From Neopusillimonas maritima (GTDB taxonomy: Bacteria > Pseudomonadota > Gammaproteobacteria > Burkholderiales > Burkholderiaceae_B), in assembly GCF_003576595.1 (NCBI RefSeq), contig NZ_NQOU01000001.1:956596-1020595 (forward strand): a DNA stretch of 64,000 nucleotides. The letters are read 5' to 3'. A program made the translations under genes and the position numbers. The notes under the pieces were generated by a model that saw nothing but the letters and a program-made list of their open reading frames with translations, had not been told where the DNA came from and searched no databases. Of this stretch, positions 38,962 through 47,373 are shown one piece after another (within the stretch, counting starts at the first letter, position 1; each line of letters opens with the position of its first letter).

Positions 38962-40478
38962 TATTCCACCTTGATCATGCCGTCGGGCGTAACGCGATAG
39001 CGCTCCACCGCCCCGGAAGGGGTGTCACTCAAGCGGTCAGGGGTGCTTTGTTCAGGCTCCGCCCGGCTTACATCATTTTTTTTTTCCGCATCCTTGGCGG
39101 GTTTAGCCTCTATCTCATTCTGACTTACTTTCCTGCCCTGAAGGAAATTAACGGCCTGCTTAAGCTGGAAATCGTCATCGCCGCCGATTTCAAACATTTT
39201 GATATCCGGATTGATCTCTTCCTCGTCATCGGTGGGCGTGACGACTTCCGGTGCCGATGACCCATTGGACAAATGATGTTCCAAATCGGCCTCGCGAGGA
39301 ATACGGAACAGATTGCCCTGGGCTGTGTCATCGATAGTAATGTCCGGCTCTACCCCGGTTGCTTGAATAGACCGGCCATTGGGCGTGTAATACAGCGCTG
39401 TGGTTAGCTTGATGCCGGAGTCCTCCGACAGCGGCAACACGCTTTGAACGGAACCTTTCCCGAATGAACGGTTACCCAGCACTTTGGCCCGGTCATGATC
39501 CTGCAAAGCCCCCGCAACAATTTCAGACGCTGAAGCCGAGCCGACATTGATCAATACCACCAGAGGCACCGTTCTGGCCCACTCAGGAAACGCGTAGTCG
39601 TTGTTGATACCGCCGCCGAAACTACGCACATAATCAACCGGTTTGGCGAAATACTCGCGGTTGGCTGAAGGAATACGGCCTTTGGTGGACACAACAAGGA
39701 CGTCGGGCGGCAAAAAGGCCGACGACACACCAATTGCTGCATCAAGCAGGCCACCTGGGTCGTTGCGCAAATCGAGCACCATGCCTTTCGGCGCACCGCT
39801 TTCGCCCAACTCCCTTAACTGTTTGGCCAGATCGGAAACCGTGCGTTCCTGGAACTGACTAATTCTGACGTAGGCGATGTCGTCGGGCAACATTTTGCTG
39901 CGCACACTGCGCACCTTGATCATATCGCGCACAATTTTCACGATAAGCGGCTTGTCCTGGCCCGCACGACGAATGGTTAAAACAATGGACGTTTGTGGTT
40001 CGCCCCGCATTAGTTTGACCGCTTCGCTTAGGGTTAGACCCTTGGTGGGCTTGCCATCGATATGCGTGATAATGTCGCCGGACATAATGCCGGCACGGGC
40101 AGCGGGCGTGTCCTCGATAGGTGCAATCACTTTGGGCATACCGTCTTCACTGCCAATTTCAATGCCCAAGCCACCAAAACCGCCTTGGGTGATGGCCTCC
40201 ATTTCCTTGAAGGCTTCCGGGTCCAGGTAAGCGGAATGCGGGTCAAGATCGCTGAACATGCCGCGAATTGCATCGTCCATCAGGTCTTTATCACCCAACG
40301 GCTCGACGTAACTGGATTTAATCGCGGAAAAAACGTTGGCAAACTGCTGTAGCTCTTTTAGCGGCAACGGTTCACCGCGTTGCGCCACGGCGGAAATACC
40401 CAGGCTGAGCAAGACCCCACCCACGATGCCTGACATAACCAACCCAAACCGACCTATTTTGCGAGTGCCCATGCACAT
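38961..40478 (-). CDS. Carboxy-terminal processing protease (S41 family)
   Basis: A 505-residue periplasmic serine protease. It has an N-terminal anchor (FGLVMSGIVGGVLLSLGISAVA), a PDZ domain (about 105-185, GFGGLGIEIG, GIMSGDIITHIDG), and the S41 active site with serine S316 in NVGSASASEIVAG and general-base lysine K341 in NRSFGKGSVQ. A charged C-terminal tail (about 420-505) follows the catalytic domain. CtpA-type enzymes trim cell-wall hydrolases. The position directly after envC fits such a role. A start at 40472 is also possible. Confidence 0.94.
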   Translation of the reverse strand: MCMGTRKIGRFGLVMSGIVGGVLLSLGISAVAQRGEPLPLKELQQFANVFSAIKSSYVEPLGDKDLMDDAIRGMFSDLDPHSAYLDPEAFKEMEAITQGGFGGLGIEIGSEDGMPKVIAPIEDTPAARAGIMSGDIITHIDGKPTKGLTLSEAVKLMRGEPQTSIVLTIRRAGQDKPLIVKIVRDMIKVRSVRSKMLPDDIAYVRISQFQERTVSDLAKQLRELGESGAPKGMVLDLRNDPGGLLDAAIGVSSAFLPPDVLVVSTKGRIPSANREYFAKPVDYVRSFGGGINNDYAFPEWARTVPLVVLINVGSASASEIVAGALQDHDRAKVLGNRSFGKGSVQSVLPLSEDSGIKLTTALYYTPNGRSIQATGVEPDITIDDTAQGNLFRIPREADLEHHLSNGSSAPEVVTPTDDEEEINPDIKMFEIGGDDDFQLKQAVNFLQGRKVSQNEIEAKPAKDAEKKNDVSRAEPEQSTPDRLSDTPSGAVERYRVTPDGMIKVE

Positions 40479-40526
40479 TCCCGTATTAAAAACATCAATA
40501 TAACTGCCTGCTGCGCCTATAGTACC

Positions 40527-41951
40527 TTAACGCGCCAACCAAATCAGCGGGTTAACCGGCGTACCACCATGCCGAATTTCAAAATAAAGGCCCGGTTCAA
40601 CCTGCCCACCGGTTGCACCCACCCTGGCAATCGTATCCTGTGGCCCCACACGCTCCCCCACTCTCTTGAGCAGACTTTGGTTATAGGCATAAACCGTTAA
40701 ATAACCCTCACCGTGGTCCACAATAAGCAAGTTGCCAAAGCCGTTCAGCCAATTGGCGTAAACCACACGTCCAGAGGCAACCGGGCGGACCGCCGTTCCT
40801 TCAGGTGCGCGCAAAACCACACCCCGCCAAATGCCGCCGTCCGGACGTTCGGCGCCGAAACGTCCGAGCACCTGACCCTGAACCGGCGCGGGAAGCCCTT
40901 TTCTCAGACCCGACAACGGCGCAATTGGTTCCTGGGTAACAGCGGTTTCCTCAGAAGCGGTATCGGGCTCGGTATCCGACTGAGCTGATTCGCCCTCGGG
41001 CATTGCGGGTTCTTCTGTTTCCGTTTCAGTCGCTTCAACGGTAGTTACGGGCTCGGAAGGCGTAACTCGAACCACCTCGGTGTCGCGCTCCCTTGCCTCG
41101 CGCTCCCTTGCCTCACGCTCGATGCGCTCACGTTCAGCGCGTTCCGCAGCCTCCTGCTCACGCTTTCTACGCTCGGCTGCCAATCGCTCCCGTTCGCGAC
41201 GCTCTACCGCCTCTTGCTCTTTAATCGCGCTTTGCAAACCCTCTACCAGCCCCTCCAACCGCTGCGCATCCTGCTCAAGTGTCTCAGCCTCGGTTCGACG
41301 CTGCTTCAACGCCGTTTCAGCGCGAGCCAGCACCTGCGCCCGTTCAGCTTTTTGTTCTTCGAGTACTGCTTTCTTCTGACTGGTTTGTTCCCGCAAGGCA
41401 ACAAGTTCAGCCTCACGTTGTTCCAGTTGCTGCGTAAGCACCTCCAACTGCCCCAGGGTTTCCTGCAAATTGCGCACAGCCTGTGCCTGTGAGCGAGAGA
41501 CATAACCCAAATAGGCTAGCTCACGGCCGATGCGATGCGGATCTTCGCCGGAAAGCAATGCAGTCCAGGGAGACAAGCCACCAGCATACTGCGCCCTTAA
41601 CTGATCAGCCAAAGAGTCACGCTGAACTTGGATCCGCTCACGGGTTTGCCCAATATTTTGCGCCAACTGCTCCTGCTCTTGAATGACGCGTTTTTCTTCA
41701 TCAGCCAGTTCTGCAAGCTCGCGCACCACCACTGAAATGGCCGTTTCGGAAGCCTTCAACTGATCAAGTGCATCCTCGCGCGAACGTGCCTGACGCTCAA
41801 TGGTTTTCTGGAGCGTGTTAATACGGGCTTGCAATTCGGCCTGCTGTTGTTGCATTTGCGCCTGGCGTGCCTTTAGCTGCGCGGAAGTTTGATCCGCCGC
41901 CGCGACCGTCGACCATAAGGCCAACACTGCCAAGCCAAGCGCATACCGCAT
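40527..41951 (-). CDS. envC: Murein hydrolase activator EnvC (degenerate LytM)
   Basis: A 474-residue periplasmic protein with a signal peptide (LGLAVLALWSTVAAA), two long coiled coils (about 20-110 and 160-260), an Arg/Glu-rich stretch with repeated REA/RER units (about 245-290), and a C-terminal LytM domain (about 355-474). The LytM metal ligands are lost: GGIWRGVVL stands in place of the first His motif, and YAYNQSLL in place of HxH, as in EnvC activators of amidases. It lies between gpmA and the S41 protease, an order common in the group. Confidence 0.92.
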   Translation of the reverse strand: MRYALGLAVLALWSTVAAADQTSAQLKARQAQMQQQQAELQARINTLQKTIERQARSREDALDQLKASETAISVVVRELAELADEEKRVIQEQEQLAQNIGQTRERIQVQRDSLADQLRAQYAGGLSPWTALLSGEDPHRIGRELAYLGYVSRSQAQAVRNLQETLGQLEVLTQQLEQREAELVALREQTSQKKAVLEEQKAERAQVLARAETALKQRRTEAETLEQDAQRLEGLVEGLQSAIKEQEAVERRERERLAAERRKREQEAAERAERERIEREAREREARERDTEVVRVTPSEPVTTVEATETETEEPAMPEGESAQSDTEPDTASEETAVTQEPIAPLSGLRKGLPAPVQGQVLGRFGAERPDGGIWRGVVLRAPEGTAVRPVASGRVVYANWLNGFGNLLIVDHGEGYLTVYAYNQSLLKRVGERVGPQDTIARVGATGGQVEPGLYFEIRHGGTPVNPLIWLAR

Positions 41952-41956
41952 AAATA

Positions 41957-42709
41957 CTAGCCCTTTTTCGCTTTGCCCTGGGCAGCAACTGCCGCCATCG
42001 CTGCTTCGATTTCAGCTGCATCGCCCAAATAATAGTTACGGATCGGACGAAGCTCGTCGTCGAGCTCGTAAACCAGCGGCTGACCGGTGGGAATATTCAC
42101 CCCAACAATTTCATCGTCGGAAATACCATCAAGATGTTTGATCAGGGCGCGCAGACTGTTTCCATGTGCGGCCACCAGCACCTTACGACCTGCCTTAAGC
42201 GCGGGGGCAATCGACTCATTCCAAAAAGGAACCACGCGATCAACCGTATCTTTAAGACACTCCGTCGCCGGCAACTGATCGGCTGGGATCTTGGCATAGC
42301 GTTTATCGAAACGGGGATGGCGTGGATCGTCGAGCTCAAGTGGATTTGGCGCGATTGCATACGCACGACGCCACACCAATACTTGCTCGTCGCCATATTT
42401 GGCCGCTGTTTCCGATTTATTCAAACCCTGCAATGCGCCATAATGGCGCTCATTCAAACGCCAGCTTAGCCCCACCGGGGTATACATGGCGTCCATGGCA
42501 TCCAGCGCGATCCATAAAGTCCGAATGGCGCGCTTGAGCACCGATGAAAACGCCAGATCGAACTCAAAACCTTCCGCTTTCAGCAGTTCACCCGCTTTCT
42601 GCGCCTGCATTCGACCCGTTTCAGTCAGATCGACATCCGTCCATCCGGTGAATCGATTTTCAAGATTCCACTGGCTTTCCCCGTGGCGCATGAGTACTAA
42701 TTTATGCAT
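41957..42709 (-). CDS. gpmA: 2,3-bisphosphoglycerate-dependent phosphoglycerate mutase
   Basis: Interconverts 3- and 2-phosphoglycerate in glycolysis. It has 250 residues. The catalytic R8-H9 pair lies in [18 protein letters not shown]. Other motifs are [14 protein letters not shown] and the second active histidine in [17 protein letters not shown]. The C-terminal Ala/Lys tail is normal. It ends five bases before envC. It is divergent from the rhodanese gene. Confidence 0.96.
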   Translation of the reverse strand: MHKLVLMRHGESQWNLENRFTGWTDVDLTETGRMQAQKAGELLKAEGFEFDLAFSSVLKRAIRTLWIALDAMDAMYTPVGLSWRLNERHYGALQGLNKSETAAKYGDEQVLVWRRAYAIAPNPLELDDPRHPRFDKRYAKIPADQLPATECLKDTVDRVVPFWNESIAPALKAGRKVLVAAHGNSLRALIKHLDGISDDEIVGVNIPTGQPLVYELDDELRPIRNYYLGDAAEIEAAMAAVAAQGKAKKG

Positions 42710-42799
42710 GAGACAAATTACCTAAAAATTGAATAAGCGCGTCCATTTTATAATCCCGTATTATCGAAGTTTTTTTGACGAATCAAACTGGACCGTATC

Positions 42800-43213
42800 G
42801 TGGACTTTCTTCTTAGCGACAGCAACCTTTATATTGTAATAATAGCCCTTGTATCCGGGGCCATGCTTTTGTGGCCTACGATTATGAAAGGCGCACGTGC
42901 GAGCGCAGTCGGCGTGTCGCAAGCCGTTCAACTGGCAAACCAAAGCAACGGTGTGTTCATCGACGTACGCAGCCACGAAAAATTCAAAGGGGGCAGCATC
43001 CCCCAAGCGAAAAACATTCCGGTTGCCGACATCGACGCCAAAATGAGCACACTGCCCAAAGACAAACCTATTATCGTCGTTTGCGAACATGGGCGTGAAT
43101 CGGCTACGGTAGCCGGTAAACTGCGCAAAAATGGTTTTAAAGAAGCCGTTACCCTTGAAGGAGGGTTGCGCAAGTGGATAGACGCCGGCATGCCGGTAAG
43201 CGGTAAGCATTAA
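42800..43213 (+). CDS. Membrane-anchored rhodanese-like protein
   Basis: A 137-residue protein with a GTG start (42800), an N-terminal membrane helix (LYIVIIALVSGAMLLW) and a rhodanese domain with active cysteine C95 in VVCEHGRES. The same gene stands before grxC and secB in many betaproteobacteria. The sulfur acceptor is unknown. It probably forms an operon with grxC-secB-gpsA. Confidence 0.88.
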   Translation: MDFLLSDSNLYIVIIALVSGAMLLWPTIMKGARASAVGVSQAVQLANQSNGVFIDVRSHEKFKGGSIPQAKNIPVADIDAKMSTLPKDKPIIVVCEHGRESATVAGKLRKNGFKEAVTLEGGLRKWIDAGMPVSGKH

Positions 43214-43260
43214 CTCTTACCTTTTCCACAAGATCTGTTTCACACTTTACCGAGGTTTAC

Positions 43261-43518
43261 ATGGCAACAGTCACAATGTATTGCACCGCCGTTTGTCCTT
43301 TTTGCGTGCGTGCCGAGATGCTGCTGAAAAAACGTGGCGTATCCGAAATTACAAAAATCCGCATCGACACCGACCAGGAGCAACGTGCGCTCATGATGGA
43401 GCGAACCGGGCGTCGCACCGTACCCCAAATTTATATCAACGACACCCACGTCGGTGGTTACGACGAATTGGCCGCACTTGATCGCGCCGACAAGCTCGTT
43501 CCCATGCTAAGCAACTAA
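43261..43518 (+). CDS. grxC: Glutaredoxin 3
   Basis: An 85-residue dithiol glutaredoxin. The active site is C12-P-F-C15 in TAVCPFCVRAE, and the glutathione-binding parts are RRTVPQIYINDTHVGGYDEL. An extra cysteine (C8) precedes the active site. GAGG lies seven bases before the ATG. Confidence 0.96.
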   Translation: MATVTMYCTAVCPFCVRAEMLLKKRGVSEITKIRIDTDQEQRALMMERTGRRTVPQIYINDTHVGGYDELAALDRADKLVPMLSN

Positions 43519-43572
43519 CACCATTTCAAAATCCCCCCAATAAACGGGTAATTAACCTATCAGGAACACAAT

Positions 43573-44088
43573 ATGGCCGAACAAGATCAGGCAGGCGCCA
43601 ACAGTCAGGCAAAAGACCCCAGCTTCAACCTGCAACGCACTTACGTTAAAGACCTGTCTTTGGAAATGCCCAATGCGCCCCAGATTTTCCTGGAGCAGGA
43701 AGCGCCCAATGTCGAAGTCAGTATCAATGTAGGTGGCCGGCAATTGGCGGATACCATTTACGAATCAACCGTCCAGGTTACGGTCACAACCCGCATCAAC
43801 GATAAAACCCTTTATTTGGTCGAGGCGACACAGGCTGGTATCTTCGAGGCAGCCAACATCCCTGCCGACCAGCTTGACCCATTATTGGGAATTGTTTGCC
43901 CAACCATGCTTTACCCCTACTTGCGGGCCACCATTGCCGATGCAATCACTCGCACCACTATGCCTGCGCTGCACTTGGCTGAAGTCAACTTCCAGTCGCT
44001 CTACGAGCAGCGTTTGGCACAAGCCGCCGAAGAGAACAAGCAGCAAAGCGTCGGTATTGAAATCCCACCTGGTGCAACAAAGCAGTAA
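43573..44088 (+). CDS. secB: Protein-export chaperone SecB
   Basis: Cytosolic export chaperone that keeps preproteins unfolded for SecA. It has 171 residues with [22 protein letters not shown] and the [26 protein letters not shown] region (quoted in part). The start at 43573 has AGGAA eight bases upstream. The order grxC-secB-gpsA is widely conserved. Confidence 0.96.
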   Translation: MAEQDQAGANSQAKDPSFNLQRTYVKDLSLEMPNAPQIFLEQEAPNVEVSINVGGRQLADTIYESTVQVTVTTRINDKTLYLVEATQAGIFEAANIPADQLDPLLGIVCPTMLYPYLRATIADAITRTTMPALHLAEVNFQSLYEQRLAQAAEENKQQSVGIEIPPGATKQ

Positions 44089-44099
44089 CCCGCAAAGCA

Positions 44100-45170
44100 A
44101 TGAATACAACTACGGTAACCCCACCCAACCCGCTACGCGTTAGCGTACTGGGTGCGGGAAGCTGGGGCACGGCGCTTGCCGCTATCGCCAGCCGACAAAG
44201 CGATACCCTTCTCTGGGCCCGAGACGCCGCAACCGCCCAAGCCATTAGCCAACAAAGGCAGAACACGCGCTACCTGCCCAACATTGCTTTGCCTTCCGCG
44301 CTCAAAGCCACCAGTCACCTCGATGACGCGTTACATCATGTTTGCGCCGTCAACCCGCAGGTTAGCCATCACCTCATTATTCTGGGTGTGCCGGTTGCGG
44401 GCCTTGAAGAGGTCTGCACAAAAATTGCACCCTATTTAAGGCAATGCAGCGCGTTCGTCAGTGTCGTCTGGACATGCAAAGGTTTCGACCCCGAAAACGG
44501 GCGGCTTCCGCACGAGATTGCACAAGCCTCACTGGGCGACGTCAGTAACGTTGGGCTCGGTGTGCTCTCGGGGCCCTCGTTTGCCAAAGAAGTGGCGCAA
44601 GGCCTCCCCGTGGCGCTTACGATCGCCAGCGACTCAAAAAACGTTATCGACGATACAACCGAGGCGTTGCACGGCGGCCCGGTTCGGATCTACTCAAGTC
44701 GGGACATCGTTGGGGTTGAAGTAGGCGGCGCCATGAAAAACGTCATGGCTATTGCGTGCGGCATCGCCGACGGGCTCGAATTGGGCACCAACGCCCGTGC
44801 AGCCATCATTACGCGCGGCCTGGCGGAAATGCAACGGCTTGGAAAGGCAATGGGGGGCCAAGCCGATACTTTTTCCGGCCTAACCGGGCTGGGCGACCTG
44901 GTACTCACGGCAACCGGGCCTTTATCGCGGAACCGACAAGTAGGCCTGGCGCTCGGCCACGGGCAACCGTTGGCCGACATTCTTGCAACGGGTATTACAG
45001 CGGAAGGCGTTCGCTGCGCAAGAGCCGCCCTGCAATTAGGTAAACACTATAACGTTGAGCTTCCGATTACCGAAGCCGTGTGTCATGTTTTATTTGAGGG
45101 GGTATCCCCTCAACAAGCGGTTTCCGACCTTCTGGCCCGTGAGGCCAAGGCTGAAAACATGCGAACTTAA
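44100..45170 (+). CDS. gpsA: Glycerol-3-phosphate dehydrogenase [NAD(P)+] GpsA
   Basis: Makes sn-glycerol 3-phosphate for phospholipids. It has 356 residues. The Rossmann loop is [15 protein letters not shown], the catalytic lysine lies in [16 protein letters not shown], and [14 protein letters not shown] is conserved. It lies 11 bases after secB. Its end overlaps the convergent trmL gene by four bases. Confidence 0.96.
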   Translation: MNTTTVTPPNPLRVSVLGAGSWGTALAAIASRQSDTLLWARDAATAQAISQQRQNTRYLPNIALPSALKATSHLDDALHHVCAVNPQVSHHLIILGVPVAGLEEVCTKIAPYLRQCSAFVSVVWTCKGFDPENGRLPHEIAQASLGDVSNVGLGVLSGPSFAKEVAQGLPVALTIASDSKNVIDDTTEALHGGPVRIYSSRDIVGVEVGGAMKNVMAIACGIADGLELGTNARAAIITRGLAEMQRLGKAMGGQADTFSGLTGLGDLVLTATGPLSRNRQVGLALGHGQPLADILATGITAEGVRCARAALQLGKHYNVELPITEAVCHVLFEGVSPQQAVSDLLAREAKAENMRT

Positions 45171-45637
45171 ATGCCGCCCAAGTAGCCTGTCTGTCGCCAC
45201 GCCTCGTAAACCGTCACCGCCACCGCGTTGGATAAATTCAAACTGCGTTGCCCCTGACGCATGGGTAAACGGAACCACTGCTCTTGCGCAAACAACGCCA
45301 GTTGATCTGCCGACAAACCCGCCGTTTCACAGCCAAATACGAATACGTCTCCCTCGTGAAACTCGAAGCGCCCCATTAATGCGCGGCCTTTTGTTGTCAT
45401 GGCAAAACAGCGGGCCTGACTCACCCCTATGGTAGCTAACGCTTCAGGCAAAGAGTCGTGCACTTGTACATTTGCCCACTCATGATAGTCGAGTCCGGCC
45501 CGTTTCAAACGCTTATCATCGAGTTCAAAACCAAGCGGCCGAACCAAATGCAAATGCGCACCTGTATTGGCGGCCAGACGAATGACATTCCCTGTGTTAG
45601 GCGGAATTTCCGGAGAGACAAGCACAATATGAAACAT
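45167..45637 (-). CDS. trmL: tRNA (cytidine34-2'-O)-methyltransferase TrmL
   Basis: A SPOUT-class enzyme methylating the wobble base ribose of tRNA-Leu. It has 156 residues: [21 protein letters not shown] at the N-terminus, [30 protein letters not shown] and [14 protein letters not shown], which form the trefoil knot. The overlap of its stop with the gpsA stop is small and harmless. Confidence 0.95.
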   Translation of the reverse strand: MFHIVLVSPEIPPNTGNVIRLAANTGAHLHLVRPLGFELDDKRLKRAGLDYHEWANVQVHDSLPEALATIGVSQARCFAMTTKGRALMGRFEFHEGDVFVFGCETAGLSADQLALFAQEQWFRLPMRQGQRSLNLSNAVAVTVYEAWRQTGYLGGI

Positions 45638-45646
45638 AAAAGTTCT

Positions 45647-46381
45647 TCACAACGACAAAGGCGTGCGAGCCAGCACAACACCATGCACCGACGCAGCACC
45701 CGCCTGCATTAATAAATGGGAGACGGCGTTCAACGTGCTTCCCGTGGTTAAAACATCATCAACAACCCAAACGTGACAGCCTGACAACGAGGCCGAATTT
45801 CTTAAACCATACAAACTCTGAACCCGTTCATAACGCTGCCGGCGACCCAGTAGTTTCTGCGGGCCGGCCTCTTTAGAGCGGAACAAAACATTCCTGTAAG
45901 GCAAACTCAGCCGACGCGAAAGATGACGGGCAATCTCGCCTGCGGGGTTAAACCCACGCTGTCGCAATGCCGGCAGGCTGGCAGGCACGGGCACCAGGAT
46001 TGTAGCGCCTGAAGTGGCCGCCTGAAGCCGCTGCAATCGGGGAATGAGCAATTCCGCCAAAGTCGCGGCCAAAAGATAACGTCGGCCCTGTTTGAACTGA
46101 CGAATCAGAACACTTCCGGGAAAGTGATAATCGAACGCGGCCACAACCGAATGAAACTCCGGCGCTTTGTGTCGGCAATCAGAACACCCTCCAAAGCGAT
46201 CCAGCAACAAAGCACAAACCTGACAGCGTGGCCCGCCAAACAACATCGAACCGCACACCGCCTGACTGCAACCCTCACACAACCAAGCCGCCGGCGTCCG
46301 GGCCAGACACAAGGGACAATTCCCGGGTACACACATCATCAGCTCATGCCACAAGTCGCGCCAAGGCAAACAATGCGCCAT
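45647..46381 (-). CDS. comF: ComF family phosphoribosyltransferase-like protein
   Basis: A 244-residue ComF-type protein. Its N-terminal zinc-ribbon-like cysteines lie in CPLCLARTPAAWLCEGC and CQVCALLL with CSDC. The PRPP-binding loop VWVVDDVLTTGSTLNAV follows. ComF is needed for DNA uptake in some transformable bacteria. dprA is also in this window, but no other competence gene. The ATG at 46381 has CAGG seven bases upstream; a longer N-terminus overlapping the divergent methyltransferase is unlikely. Confidence 0.88.
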   Translation of the reverse strand: MAHCLPWRDLWHELMMCVPGNCPLCLARTPAAWLCEGCSQAVCGSMLFGGPRCQVCALLLDRFGGCSDCRHKAPEFHSVVAAFDYHFPGSVLIRQFKQGRRYLLAATLAELLIPRLQRLQAATSGATILVPVPASLPALRQRGFNPAGEIARHLSRRLSLPYRNVLFRSKEAGPQKLLGRRQRYERVQSLYGLRNSASLSGCHVWVVDDVLTTGSTLNAVSHLLMQAGAASVHGVVLARTPLSL

Positions 46382-46433
46382 AATGAAACCTGTAAAATGT
46401 ATCAACATCGCATCAGAACACGCTTGATGCCCC

Positions 46434-47369
46434 ATGCAAAGCGCCGAGTACGCAAATATGTCATCACCGCCGTCACTGCCGCTCAACCCTCTGCACGTTG
46501 CACAACAATTTGCCCGTCGCGCCCCGCTTGATGAAGCGCAATTTTTATACGGGGAAATAGCACAACGCATGCTGCAGCGGCTTAGCTATATCCGCAGCAA
46601 CCCATCCGTTATTCTCGATGCAGGATGTGGCGCCGGGCACGCTGTCGAGCCTTTACGTGCGCGCTATCCAGCAGCGCAATATACCGGTCTCGATATATCC
46701 CGGCCTTTGCTAAATACCGCCATTGCACGCCATGCGGGCAAAAGAGGGCTCTGGAACCGCCTGCGTAATAAGCCGGCCGCCGAAACGCACTTCGTGCGGG
46801 CCGATATGGCAAAAACCGGCCTGCCGCCAGAGTCCATCGGGTTGATTTGGTCGAATATGGCTTTGCATTGGCATCCCGCCCCCCATCTTGTATTTGCAGA
46901 ATGGCGCCGAATTCTAAAGTCGAATGGCCTGGCCATGTTTTCCTGCCTCGGCCCCGCCTCATTGAAAGAATTGCGCGAAGCCCTGATCGACGCCGATATT
47001 CAAACGGCCACGCCAAGCTTTGTCGACATGCACGACTTCGGCGACTTACTCGTCGAAAACGGGTTTACCGACCCGGTCATGGATCAGGAAACCATCACGC
47101 TTACCTTCAAAACAGCAGAAAAATTATTATCAGATCTATGGACCTTGGGCGGCAACCCCAGCATTGGCCGACGACCGGGGATGCCAGGGCGCAAATGGCG
47201 TGAAAAGTTAATCGATGCGCTGGAAAAACAACGCCAGATGGACGGGACCATTCACCTTACACTGGAAGTTGCCTACGGCCACGCGTGGCGCGCGCAATCG
47301 TTTAAAAGCGCCCCCGACGAAACGCGAATTTCAGTCGACGCCATTACCAGGCGCCGGCCAAAATCATAA
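46434..47369 (+). CDS. SAM-dependent methyltransferase, BioC-like
   Basis: A 311-residue class I methyltransferase. SAM motif I is VILDAGCGAGHAVEPLRARY, motif post I is GLDISRPLL, and the IWSNMALHWHPAPHLVFAEW and LAMFSCLGPASLKEL parts are like malonyl-ACP O-methyltransferase BioC, which starts biotin synthesis. No bio gene is adjacent, so the substrate is unproven. It is divergent from comF. A start at 46458 is also possible. Confidence 0.78.
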   Translation: MQSAEYANMSSPPSLPLNPLHVAQQFARRAPLDEAQFLYGEIAQRMLQRLSYIRSNPSVILDAGCGAGHAVEPLRARYPAAQYTGLDISRPLLNTAIARHAGKRGLWNRLRNKPAAETHFVRADMAKTGLPPESIGLIWSNMALHWHPAPHLVFAEWRRILKSNGLAMFSCLGPASLKELREALIDADIQTATPSFVDMHDFGDLLVENGFTDPVMDQETITLTFKTAEKLLSDLWTLGGNPSIGRRPGMPGRKWREKLIDALEKQRQMDGTIHLTLEVAYGHAWRAQSFKSAPDETRISVDAITRRRPKS

Positions 47370-47373
47370 GCCA

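Noticed and set aside
41086..41120. Short direct repeats in envC (RER/REA units) as a mobile or CRISPR repeat
   Set aside because: They are in-frame coding repeats of a charged linker with no spacer structure.
46382..46570. Longer ComF N-terminus
   Set aside because: It runs into the divergent methyltransferase gene, and its residues do not match ComF; the ATG at 46381 has a good ribosome-binding site.
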